From Bolinopsis microptera (lineage: Eukaryota > Ctenophora > Tentaculata > Lobata > Bolinopsidae): DNA of 64,000 bases. Of the stretch, positions 35,480 through 47,009 are shown piece by piece. The stretch lies in NCBI RefSeq assembly GCF_026151205.1, contig NC_087073.1, forward strand, positions 12,915,837-12,979,836, in the 5' to 3' direction. Positions within the stretch are counted from its first letter, which is position 1; each line of letters opens with the position of its first letter. The notes under the pieces were generated by a model, which worked only from the letters and a program-made list of their open reading frames with translations, was not told the origin of the DNA and did no database searches. Made by a program: the position numbers and the translations under genes.

Positions 35480-36045
35480 TAAACGGGTGATTCTCGTGAA
35501 ATATTTGTTTCAAATCACAAGACCGTTGAAGAGTTCAACTCGGCGCGCGTCTTGTATTCGTTAACCTGGGGACCCCAGGCTATTATGTTCATAAACATAG
35601 CCTGGCGTAATTTAACGGGTGATACTCGTAAAATATCTGTTCCATCGACGAGTTTGACCATTGTTAATGATCTGGCCCAGCGCGCGCTATTTCGTAGCAC
35701 TTGCCATCGAGAAGAAAGCGGCGCGCTACTTCGAATAAATGTAGACGAGTAACATCAATCAATCGACGAGTCCAACTTGGCGCGCGTGCTGGTAGGTTGC
35801 AAACCTACAAGGCGCAATCGAACCCTCTAAAACGCGCAAACAGGCGCGTTTATGCAATTTTACAATCAAATCATCAGATTTTACAATCTAACTCAGCGCG
35901 CGGCTCTTGTAGCGAGCTTGACCATTGTTAATGGTCTGGCCCGGCGCGCGCTACTTCGTAGCACTTGCCATCGGGCCATTTCGAGAAGAAAGCGGCGCGC
36001 GCTACTTCGAAGAAATTTAGACGAGTTACATCCGTCAATTGTAGC
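35480..36045. repeat. GCGCGC and GGTGATTCTC modules, copies 4 and 5, rearranged
   Basis: GGTGATTCTC...CTCGGCGCGCGTCTTGTATT with the AGGCTATT hairpin (35486-35610) is followed by a GCGCGC module (35650-35760). A shuffled stretch comes next, then another GCGCGC module (35918-36040) nearly identical to the one at 30520-30645. Orientation is the same throughout. Confidence 0.7.
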
Positions 36046-36159
36046 GCATACGTCAATCCTTTTTTGTTTTTTATTGGCGGCTGTAATTGGTTCTGAACGA
36101 TCACGTGAATGCGAGTCACGTGCGCTCTAACATCCAATGACCATTTGCATTTTTTCAGG

Positions 36160-36232
36160 GCGATGGAGGTCGTAATTCACTCAGCCCGAATAAAAATTCG
36201 GCGGAATGACAGGCTGAGCGCCGCCCAATAAC
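36160..36232. mobile_element. Isolated right end of the GTTACTGGGC element family
   Basis: AATTCGGCGGAATGACAGGC followed by TGAGCGCCGCCCAATAAC is the inverse of the family left end, with a few changes. A more diverged version (GGCGGCGCTAAGCCTG, TTATTCCGCCG) is at 36682-36708. Confidence 0.65.
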
Positions 36233-36375
36233 TATCGGTAGGTTATAAACATACAATAGTGTATAGATACAGTGTATTTTAACATTCGACATTCAAAATT
36301 ATTCAGTACCCACCTTGTTTTGTGAAAGTGACCCTTTGACTTCCAGATCGTTGCTCTGCGATTTAACAAAGCAAA

Positions 36376-36519
36376 GATCTCGTCGGTGAACGATATCGTC
36401 AGTCAACGATCTCGTCAGTCAACGATATCGTCAGTCAACAATCTCGTCAGTCAACAATCTCGTCAGTCAACAATCTCGTCAGTCAACGATCTCGTCAGTC
36501 AACGATCTCGTCAGTCAAC
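36376..36519. repeat. 16-bp tandem repeat, about 9 copies
   Basis: The unit is GTCAGTCAACGATCTC with A/G and A/C variants (CAATCTC, CGATATC). It creates a repetitive open frame that I regard as non-coding. The unit contains TCAGTCAAC and a GATC or GATATC site in nearly every copy. Confidence 0.9.
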
Positions 36520-36719
36520 TTCGATGCGAAGAAAGAATGATAGTTTTTGCGGCGCATCGAAGCGGCGAAATCCTCCAACCCAGCTTGCTGGTCCATTTTT
36601 ATTTATTTATTACAATGCATTTAATTACAATACATGGCTAACGAATTTTTTTGGAGATGAAAGGGAAATACATTTTTTAGGCGGCGCTAAGCCTGTTATT
36701 CCGCCGTAGTTTTCTGCTT

Positions 36720-37299
36720 TCTCTTTATGAACAGAAAATTATTGAGGTCTATTGGGAAAAAACAAAAGTGCGCACTCATAGGTAGTGAGATGACGCGCAA
36801 AATCTTATTGCTATAAACATTTAGATGTGTTCGAAGTCTTCCTTCGATTGATTGATTTTAAATCGTAAAAAAGACTCTCGTGACTGTGAAATCTTGAGTC
36901 GTGTCATTTGTTGCTTCTAGCGTTTTCTGAGTTTTTACCTTGTACGGTGCAGTGTGCACCCCTATTGGATATGGAAATAATCTTGATATGTGACGGTTTA
37001 CTATTTCGTGTGTTTGAATGAAGGTTATCATTCCCATGCTTAACTTAAAATGTTATTCTTGTCTCATCAATTCATAGAGGAAATCCAGAACTGCTTTTTG
37101 TTGTGATGTGAATTTGTGGATTTTATTTTTAGTTGACCATTTTTATATTACGAAGGGTTATATTTTTTACCCAGTTTTTTAAAATTTGTACCTTTTTTTA
37201 GCATTTAATCTATTGAAGAGTTTTTGATGTAAGTGTCAAATCTATGCCATATTATTTCATATTCTAAAGTAACATCACATGATTGTTGTTAGCTATCCA
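36720..37299. other. No gene seen
   Basis: AT-rich sequence, with no coding region recognised, leading into the retroposed sequence. Confidence 0.45.
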
Positions 37300-37312
37300 G
37301 AACTGTTATAAA

Positions 37313-37589
37313 TCAGATCACGTGTACATCGTTCCTTTTTTTACGACACAGTAATTTATTGACACTCACATCTAAAATTTTAACCATTGAATCAGTATTT
37401 TTATCTGTGCTCTGCGAATGCATCACATGAATCAGTTTTTTAATCTATTAACTTATTACACATTTGTGCTCTGCTTTAGCATCACTTGACTATTTTAAAA
37501 AAATTGTTTGTTCAGGCCATGACCTTATAGTCAGCCAATTGGCCATTGCTATATTATGTGTATATTGTTTGAAAAAAAAAAAAAAAAAA
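37313..37589 (+). mobile_element. Poly(A)-tailed retroposed sequence with 13-bp target duplication
   Basis: GAACTGTTATAAA occurs at 37300-37312 and again at 37590-37602. The intervening 277 bp end in 18 A residues (37572-37589). This is the hallmark of LINE-mediated retroposition. The body has no recognisable RNA-gene promoter boxes or coding frame. It could be a short SINE, a 5'-truncated LINE 3' UTR or a piece of an mRNA 3' UTR. Confidence 0.85.
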
Positions 37590-37726
37590 GAACTGTTATA
37601 AACTCAAATCGGTTGCTCTTACAAAGATAAAATATATTATTTCTGCTCTAAATGACGTGTACTGAAGCCCTCCTCTCCATAAGCCACTTTAAACATAGCA
37701 ATTGCAATTTCCGACATTTCAAATTT

Positions 37727-37940
37727 GGCCCAACAGCCCTAGTTCAAATTAGCAACTTCTTCTCTGCTAAATATGGATGGAATAATCTTTATAGTAAAAT
37801 ATATATATATATGGAATAATCTTTATGATTACTCTTGTTCTCCTCTTATCACCTCATCAAACACTTACCAATGATGATGATTAGAACAAATTCCATCAAG
37901 GGTACAATTCTTCTACAAAATATTGTAGATTTATCTTAAA
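37727..37940. repeat. Dispersed repeat, copy B
   Basis: Same family and orientation as 3958-4180, beginning GGCCCAACAGCCCTAGTTC. It has an extra internal duplication of GGAATAATCTTTAT around a short TA microsatellite (37797-37811). Confidence 0.6.
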
Positions 37941-38709
37941 ATCGAAAAGCTTTACTTAGTTTCCTTAATTTAGAGCGTTTGATGGTGTTCTACAAAAATG
38001 AGATCATCCTGTTAAAATGTTGAATGCCACTTGATCTTTAGTTAAATGTCGTATTTAGTTGTACCAAAAAGCCAGCTTACACAAAACATCTGACATTGAA
38101 AGAATTTATAAGAAAGGGTTAAAACTGTAAGGAGATTTCAAACACCAACAATCTCTGTTCTTGGAGATTCTACCATTTTCCCCTCCCCTGTTTAAAACTT
38201 ATATAATAAATGTAAACTGTTCAGGGTGGATGTATTGATGATATTGGCCAGATAATAGTGCCTTCTTCTTAGCCTGTAAGTACAAGTTATCATTATTATT
38301 CTTACTGTGTAACTTTTAATCCAAGGCATATTGTTTTCATATCAAGTGGGTTTGATCCAAATACAAGATTACCATGGCCATGGTGTGGCACGTTCTACTT
38401 CTCACTTATAAATATAACCATGACCAAAAATACTTATCATTTCTGGACCAGATATAACCTAATTTAAACATTTTCTTGACAGATTCTCACAGTTAGGGCT
38501 TGGTCAATTTGAAAATGATCATAGGTAAAGTGAACAAATTGACCATGACTGGATAGCTCATCATAAATCTTAACACTTTTCCGACGTCCATGGACGGTAT
38601 CGGTTACTGAAGAATGGAAATTGTGTTTGGTCAGCAATCATGATTTTTAAATATCCAAATTGTTAATCATTTACTAATCCGATAATGACAATTTCAGGCG
38701 ATTGGTAGT

Positions 38710-41298
38710 ATGGCATCAGATAAACATTTTCTATATCACCTTATTATAAGGTTAGTACTTCTTATAGGATTTCTTAGAATATTACCAAGTTCTGGGGACT
38801 ACAAACCCCCTATAGCCAGTTTCAAGCTTGTTGTGTTGATTATTATCATAGTGAGCTGTAAAATAAATCAATCAAGAAATATCATTAACTAAACTTATCC
38901 AACTACTATAACATAGCTTGACAATGTTTCGCTAAATACTCTAAAATCAACACAATATTACAAATAGTAGCACATACATAAAATGTAACTTGAACTTATT
39001 TGAGCACTGATCTTTTTGGAATTGGCGACCTTTATACCGTTAATCGTTAAATACTCATTTATACGTTAATAATAATGATTAAAATTTAATTAATTTCAGT
39101 CAGTTGTATCACGACGGGTTTGGGCCACATGCTAGTTTATTGGAACAGGCAGCACTGAACACCAATCGTGCTGTGGGACCATCTGACAGGCTTAAGCAGA
39201 TGTTATCATTGTGCGCACACACAGTTAGAGAGGTTGACAACTACTTCGACGACAAATTCTCCACTCAGCCATGTACGTATTTTAATTTTAGTAATATTAT
39301 CTTTGGTAATGCTTGTTTCTACACCTAAGTTCTAGAAGGCACCCCACAATTTAATAAGATTTGGCACCTCTTTCTATCCCATGATGTAACAACTATAATT
39401 AGTCAACAATATAGAGTTTATGTTCTTCAAAACCGTAATTATATATTTTGTGCCTAATTACTTTGCTCAACAATAAACATCTTCTGCGGAACATCTCAGA
39501 AATGTTTGGTGTTTAAATAGCGCTCCCAGTGCCGTACTATTCCCACTATTGCACAATACTCGAGATATTTTAATTGTTACGTGAGGACGTGACCCCCGGG
39601 CCCCGCCTCATTGTGATGTTGAGAACGTGGCCGAGAGCGGAGAGCGGAGAGCCTATAGTAAAGTTGAAGAGGCCATTTATAATAGCACAGTATGTAGTAA
39701 AATTATTGTACGTGACCGACTCTCGCTCTATGTTAATGAATAAAAGCACGTTGCAACAGCAATATAATGCATTAATGCAGTCTGTACAGAGTCGGGCAGG
39801 AGGAGTACTTTTGTCATTTAATGAGCTGGTAAATAGACGTGGTCTGAAATATCTATTATCGTATGAATGTGTATAGCGCGAGTTCAGTTATAAACATGGA
39901 CAAGAGCAGCATTGGATGGAAAATATATGGTATTTAGGCTAATGTATCATGACTAGTTTTAGTATCTTATTTTAACATGCTAGCACTGTAGAGTATGTAC
40001 AGACAGGCTAATATTAACTCCTTTCAGTTCAAGAGGATGTTGTCAAATCTACAAGCTACGTTCCAGCTGAAAGAATGGTCAGAAGTAACACACCTTCCCA
40101 CTTCCACACATTTGCCAGGAGGCGCCTCACGGCCGCTAAGAGGCATTCTTTCATGAGCATGAACAGAGCCAAACAGCTGAAATCGAGCCCTAAAACCCTA
40201 TTCTCCAATACCTGCCCAAAGACCAGCCATGTTCCCATAATCTACTCCTCTGCATCGGAGAGTCCGGTAGTTCATGACACACAAAATAGCCTGCAAGGGT
40301 TGTTCAATTCTGCTAACCAGGGTTCCGGCGGCATGTTTGTCAACGACGTGGAGAAAGCTAAATCAGCTGAAGCTGTCAGAGTCCTTCAGAACATATTCCA
40401 GCAGAAGCGTGACATGTTACCAACTGTAACCAGCGTGGAAACTGTTCAATCCGAGATCAGCCAGGACCTGAACACTCTAATAAACGCAACAACCAGTGCG
40501 CTCAGTCAAAGTTCCACCTCTCCCACAACATCTCAACATTCCCTGACAGGATCTCCCAAACAAAACAGCCCCCACACTCCAGATCACATGGACCTGACCA
40601 CCTCCCCAGTTTCCGGATCAAACAGATCCGCTTTTTCACCGCCGACCCGCACTTCCAATGCTAACTCGGTTGTGGAGAGTATGGTGACGGACACGGAGCC
40701 TCCAGAAATGATGGAGAAAAGTGGGAATGTGCCGAGTGAGGATCAAAGATTGAGCCCTGATGTTGTGAGTTCTACAGCCAGCCAATTTCTCCAGGAACCA
40801 GTGGTCGAGAAACATCCGACTAGCCCTGAAGTGCTGAACCTGAAAGAAGAAGCAGAGGATGCTGACTGTATAGATGGAGTGGATGCAGGGAAGATTTACC
40901 CCCCTGCTTCACAAGACATCATTGATCAGCTGAACTCCCTGTCAGCCTCCGGTATAGGCAACATACAGAACCTGGCAAACTCGCTTACCAGCAGTTTTTG
41001 TGATACAACGCTTAGTGAGGGTAATCTAGCAAGCCTCTCAACCCTTTCAATGGAATCCCTGGCCTCTTCCCTCAACCTATCTGTAGCTAACGTGACGGGT
41101 CTGGATGGACAGAACGTGCCGACGTCCCGCGCTGGTGGTGGTTACACTGGATCTGGTAACAAACTGGACTTTCTCAGCCGACTAGAGGGAGACAGTCCCA
41201 GCATGCTGAGTATGATGAGCTCCCAGAACAGAGCCTCCAGTTCTAGCACCACCCCACCAACACCAGGTACATTTGATTACAGTTACCTTGACACTTGA
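38710..41298 (+). CDS. CstF-50-like dimerisation-domain protein with Ser/Thr/Pro-rich tail
   Basis: Three exons in matching phase: 38710-38750, 39100-39272, 40028-41298 (1485 nt, 494 aa). The joined N-terminus LYHLIISQLYHDGF, then PSDRLKQMLSL, closely resembles the N-terminal dimerisation domain of CSTF1 (CstF-50), a cleavage stimulation factor subunit for mRNA 3'-end formation. In CSTF1 this domain is followed by seven WD40 repeats; here none follow. Residues about 80-140 are basic (FARRRLTAAKRHS, NRAKQLKSSPKT). The rest is a long low-complexity tail rich in S, T, P, N and acidic patches, ending FDYSYLDT. The start is the first ATG after an acceptor at 38696-38697. A GT in ACCAGGTACATT near the end could be a donor, so a further exon is not excluded. 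The family of the tail is unrecognised. Confidence 0.75.
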
Positions 41299-41630
41299 AC
41301 AGCACTGATCTTTCTTATAAAACAATTGAATTTGAGTTTCGTTTCTTTAAAGTAGTACATAATACATGTCAAGAATCAAAATGTTTAATAGTTATTATCT
41401 AGAATGTAATTAGCACTAATTAGAATGTAATTAGTACTAATTAGCATTATAGGCCAACTAGACTAAAGCTCAATGGGACACGCGTCACACATGTTCGCTC
41501 TATAATATAACCAGGGTCACATAAACACACGGTACTCACATGGTACACTGTACAGCTCACATGATCCCTCATCATTGTAACCTCCACCTTGTAGTTTGTA
41601 GTTCACAGTAGAACCTGTTAGTTCATTATA

Positions 41631-41750
41631 CCGCAAACCTGTTCTTTGTGCCTAGTCCTCATACCAAACTGTTCTTTGTGCCTGTCCTCATACCAAACTA
41701 TTCTTTGTGCCTGTACTCCGACCAAACTGTTCTTTGTACATGTCCTCTGT
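41631..41750. repeat. 28-bp degenerate tandem repeat, 4 copies
   Basis: The unit is CAAACTGTTCTTTGTGCCTG followed by TCCTCATAC, with several substitutions. It sits in the 3' flank of the CstF-50-like gene. Confidence 0.8.
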
Positions 41751-43969
41751 GTTGAATTGTCGTAGCATAATAATACAGCCGTGTTAACTATGATGATGTT
41801 GTTTTTTGCACTCCCGTGTAGCCCCACAGAAAGCAAAAACGACAAGTTTAGATAATGTAAATGTGTCTGTGTTTCATAATTGATTGTAAACTTTAGATCA
41901 ATGTCCACTACTATTTTGTGTGTGTTGACGTATGATACTGAATTATCTCTGTGCGATAAATTAAAAATGTATGTGTTAAAAGTCGAGCCTCACTTTTTCC
42001 GTAGAAAAATTGAGGCTCGGGTAATTAGCTTTGCCAATCCACGTTGATGATATCATGATACTATGCCTTTCAATCTCGAAAAAATCCAAAATTAGGATTT
42101 AGGAACAAAGCTGATTTTTGCTGACGTACAATGAATAGTGAGTGTGGTGTTAGATCGCATTCTTTCACTGTTTGTAAATCTTAATCGCTTTATCATTGTT
42201 ACAAGGTGTTTTCCCGATCCATCTAGACAACATAGTAACCTTATAACACTGCACTCTAGAACTCTAACTATAACCACAAACCGGCCGTCCTACGCACGTG
42301 TAGTACTACGCCCCCATTTGCGCTGTTAGCTAGTTGGTATATACTACAAGCTCGCTCCAAATTCCATAACTACCACCATAACTACCACCCCAAATGTGAG
42401 GTTACTTTCTTTTTTGGAAAGAAAGATCAGTGCTGCTCGAGAGCTCCTCTCCTGCTCAGAGAGCTCCTCTCATTTAACATCCCTCCTCCGGACATGTTAT
42501 CATGTTTGTAATTCCTTTCTAAAGCCCCGTGATTTGATTACACACAGTCAATATTCGATTCATTTAAAAGCAAAATTTCTAGAGATAGATCTGGAAAACA
42601 CCTTGCATCTCTAAAGTGCCTGTTTCTTTCTTAATGTTATGTTACCGTTAATATATATATATATATATATGTGTATTGATCGATTACCCAGTATGTGTTA
42701 TCTTCCTATCGTCTCTTGCCTTGTTGCATAATAAGGATAACCACATATTTTACCGATTACATTTTCTCCCTTTGGTATGAGAGATATACGTATATAACTT
42801 ATAACTCTGCGCAAAAGTAAAAACAATTTACAACTGCACTGGGATTACATGCCATTTTTCTCTCTCGATAATATATTTCAAATTCAATAAACTATTTCCC
42901 TAGTTATTTAGAGTGTGACACACCGGACTAATCCTGCATTCCACGCAGCCAGCTCGATTGTGTTACACAAAATTACATCGGCCTATCGAACAACCCCGAT
43001 AGGCACTAAACATGGTGTACAGCTTGTGATTGTTACAGGGCGAAACTATTAATCTACGTGATGCTTTAATGTCGCCAATACGATGTGTTACGTCCAATAT
43101 TTGTGAAACCAACAACATATCATTAGCTGTAGTGGTGTTAAATTCGCCGGTAGATCGCGGCAACTATGACACGGAAATTGGCCATCCTTTTCCTTTCCTG
43201 AATTGAAGATATTCCCCTAGACTGGGGATGTGAGTGAATGAAAATCAAATTAAACTTTTAAAATTAACCCAGATGAAACCTAAAATCGAATCTCTTATAA
43301 AAAATATACCTTTAGTCAATTCAGGTCCACAGTTTGATTCAAATCACCATTCCTAGAGGCACCTACAATCTACATGCGCTTCTCCATGGTTCTGCTTCTG
43401 TGCTTCATTTGGTAGGTGGTGGTTGATAGCCATTAATCAGGCGAGGATTTTCAGGTCATAGCTTCCCACTTCCCAGCTTCTTTTAATGTTTACAATTAGA
43501 GTTTAAAATTGGAGTTAAAATACATATTAGTATTAAACGGTCTGCAAAGCCAACAGTAATTTACGTGCTATATCAATACTAATAGTAATACCTAGTAATA
43601 CTAATAATACAGAATACCTAGTGTAGATCTACTGTTTAACTGTGAAATAGATACACCAAGGCTGGCAGTTCAAGTTATATTGTTCTATATGGTCTGCAAA
43701 GTAAGTGTAAAAATAGCTCTGACCTGGCTGTATGTTGACAAGACAGTGAAGGTTGATGAACTGCAGTTTATATGAAAAATGTGGGGCTATCAGTTTCCCC
43801 TAATAGTGTTCCGAAGGAGTGCCAGTATTTGTGGTTCTGCAATGTAGCACAGCATGCCGACCATATTTAACTTTTAAAGCTCTGGTCAGTCTTTTGTGGC
43901 TTACGTAGTTTCCTTGTACCAGAGAATCGGGAATTTATCCGTGCAATCAGGAAGTGTACCAATGTGGGG
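41751..43969. other. No gene seen
   Basis: AT-rich, with a TA microsatellite at about 42651-42670. Short frames at 42138-42614 have no recognised domain. A short stem (CGAGCCTCA..TTTTTCCGTAGAAAAA..TGAGGCTCG) is at 41983-42018. Confidence 0.5.
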
Positions 43970-45090
43970 AACCCTAAGAGTGAACTGTGAGATATTAGAG
44001 GGGAACCCTAAGAGTGAACTGTGAGATATTAGAGGGGAACCCTAAGAGTGAACTGTGAGATATTAGAGGGGAACCCTAAGAGTGAACTGTGAGATATTAG
44101 AGGGAACCCTAAGAGTGAACTGTGAGATATTAGAGGGGAACCCTAAGAGTGAACTGTGAGATATTAGAGGGGAACCCTAAGAGTGAACTGTGAGATATTA
44201 GAGGGGAACCCTAAGAGTGAACTGTGAGATATTAGAGGGGAACCCTAAGAGTGAACTGTGAGATATTAGAGGGGAACCCTAAGAGTGAACTGTGCGATAT
44301 TAGAAGGGAACCCTAAGAGTGAACTGTGAGATATTAGAGGGGAACCCTAAGAGTGAACTGTGAGATATTAGAGGGGAACCCTAAGAGTGAACTGTGAGAT
44401 ATTAGTGGGGAACCCTAAGAGTGAACTGTGAGATATTAGAGGGGAACCCTAAGAGTGAACTGTGAGATATTAGAAGGGAACCCTAAGAGTGAACTGTGAG
44501 ATATTAGAGGGGAACCCTAAGAGTGAACTGTGAGATATTAGAAGGGAACCCTAAGAGTGAACTGTGAGATATTAGAGGGGAACCCTAAGAGTGAACTGTG
44601 AGATATTAGAGGGGAACCCTAAGAGTGAACTGTGAGATAATTGAGGGTAACCCTAAGAGTGAACTGTGAGATATTAGAGGGGAACCCTAAGAGTGAACTG
44701 TGAGATATTAGTGGGGAACCCTAAGAGTGAACTGTGAGATATTAGAGGGGAACCCTAAGAGTGAACTGTGAGATATTAGAGGGAACCCTAAGAGTGAACT
44801 GTGAGATATTAGAGGGGAACCCTAAGAGTGAACTGTGAGATATTAGTGGGGAACCCTAAGAGTGAACTGTGAGATATTAGTGGGGAACCCTAAGAGTGAA
44901 CTGTGAGATATTAGAAGGGAACCCTAAGAGTGAACTGTGAGATATTAGAGGGGAACCCTAAGAGTGAACTGTGAGATATTAGTGGGGAACCCTAAGAGTG
45001 AACTGTGAGATATTAGTGGGGAACCCTAAGAGTGAACTGTGAGATATTAGTGGGGAACCCTAAGAGTGAACTGTGAGATTTTTAGAGGGA
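43970..45090. repeat. 34-bp minisatellite, about 33 copies
   Basis: The unit is AACCCTAAGAGTGAACTGTG followed by AGATATTAGAGGGG. Most copies are identical or differ at one or two positions (AGAGGGG/AGTGGGG/AGAAGGG). Two copies lack a G. The 34-bp period prevents a long reading frame. The last partial copies degrade into ACTACTAGCACTACTACTAA. High similarity suggests recent expansion. Confidence 0.98.
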
Positions 45091-46830
45091 ACTACTAGCA
45101 CTACTACTAAGAGTGAACTGGTAATTGGATTTCTGGGCTTCTGCCGTTAAAAGTTTTAAGGAAACCTTTCCAACTAGAACTATCTTGTTCAATTCACAAC
45201 TATAACTAGACTGTCCACTTTCCAACTAAACTGAACCAGTTTTGCCATTTCCAATATTTGGAAACCTTCCCAACTAAAGCTGTCCTGTCCAATTCCCAAC
45301 TAAAACTCTCATGTCCATTACTCAACTAAACCTAAAACTAGGTCCGTCCTGGCTCCTGTCTTATGACAGACGGATGCTAATGACACATTAAATGCAGCTA
45401 GGAGGTGTCATTATAATTGTATAACTGCTTAATCTCGCCAAATCATCCTCTGAAGTTCAAACAGAAGATGAATTGAGGTGACCGTGTGTTGTTTCCAACT
45501 CGACGGGTCAATGTCACGTAGCAGATAAAGTGACAGGTAGTTCATTTCAACTTCTGTAGTTCAACTTATAATTACTAGGCCTACATCTTTGTTAGGACGA
45601 ATAAATGAATTACAATTACAATATAAAGAGCCTTTAACTCATATGTAATAAAACATGAAGTCACCAGTTATACGCCGAATAAATTGCATTATCTAGCTCA
45701 TAAAAAAGAAGAGCATTGTTGAGTTGGAGTGTTTGAAAAGACCTCGAGGTTGCCTTGAAAGAAACATTTAAACTGTGTCTCTGTAGTATGAGGTGGTGTA
45801 TGCGAGTTAAGAGAGAGCCCAATAATTGATTTACCTCCGGCCCAATGCCACAATTTAAGTTCCTTCCTCCCTCCAAATTGTATTAAACGCGGCTCGCTTC
45901 AGTTCTCCGATACCTCTGCATAAATTTCCTTCTTGAGAAATGATTTTTTAAATTTTCCCTTCCGTGCATATGACTAAGGAAACATCTAATAAAATACACA
46001 TCTAATAAAATACACATAACATGTAAGTGGATATTGAAAAGAATGCCGACTACAAGCTGCTTGATACGGTGTGTTTTGATCTCTCTCTCTCTCTGATTGG
46101 GATACGGAGCAGTTAGTTGAAGGTCGCTAATCAGTGAATAGTGCACGTTCCTCTTATCTGGAATGGAGATCACGCGATACAGGCGCAGTAATTGAAATAG
46201 CCGACATGGACATTAACTTCCTCCACTAATCAACTAGGATATTACAACTTCCTGCAATAATCAAAGATCACCTTGAAAGTGTTAACACAAGTTCTCACAT
46301 ATTTCACATGGGTTCTGATTGGAGGTGATGCTTGCCGAACTTTACAATTTGGCGGGTTAATTTGGAGTCGAGTTTATTGCGGAACTATTCCGAAAAGAAA
46401 TACCTTCCTCACAGCAATGTTAATTAGAAAGTGGCCTGTACTTTCTGGCCTCTTATTTTTCTTAATTTTACGGCTTCCTCGAAAAAATGTCCATACCATG
46501 TACATATTATTATAGAGGTTTATTAACGTGATATTATTAAAGTTTCATCAGAACATCCCCACATAATTAACTGCTCGCAGTGTATGGGGTTGGTATAGAT
46601 ACAGTTGGTCTGGGCAAACATGATAATATTACATTGCTAAAGTCAGCGAACAAATTATATTGGTTTCCTTTCGTGGCACAAATTAAGAAGAGGGAAATCT
46701 CGTTCCATCACACAAATTGGCGCCAGACAGTACCTGGCAAGATAGATACTATGCTGCGTTATGCTGCATTTCAGGTGTCACAACCAAGTCTCACGTAGCC
46801 TTGAAGCCCCAAGTCAAGCAACCCCCCAGC
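45091..46830. other. No gene seen; degenerate CCAACTAAA repeats at the start
   Basis: From about 45150 to 45340 the motif CCAACTAAAAC..TCCTGTCCA recurs loosely four or five times. The rest is unique-looking, with open frames of at most about 95 codons and no domain features. Confidence 0.5.
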
Positions 46831-46850
46831 TTCTCTCTCTCTCTCTCTTC

Positions 46851-46932
<82 letters not shown>

Positions 46933-47005
46933 CCTACAGTACAGAGCTAGCTGAGGTAGCTCACTCTCTCTCTCCCTCGCTAGCTCTCTCTCTCTCTCTC
47001 CCTCG
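46831..47005. repeat. CT microsatellite tract
   Basis: Nearly pure (CT)n with short interruptions (CCCC, TTTCTCCCTACAG), then a second tract broken by CCCTCGCTAG. It yields artificial Ser-Leu frames. Confidence 0.97.
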
Positions 47006-47009
47006 CTGT

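Noticed and set aside
36386-36709. Frame with repeated RQSTISSVN units
   Set aside because: It is a translation of the 16-bp tandem array running into a transposon end.
43970-45090. CRISPR-like array (regular direct repeats)
   Set aside because: Repeats are contiguous with no unique spacers, and the surrounding DNA is eukaryotic. It is a minisatellite.
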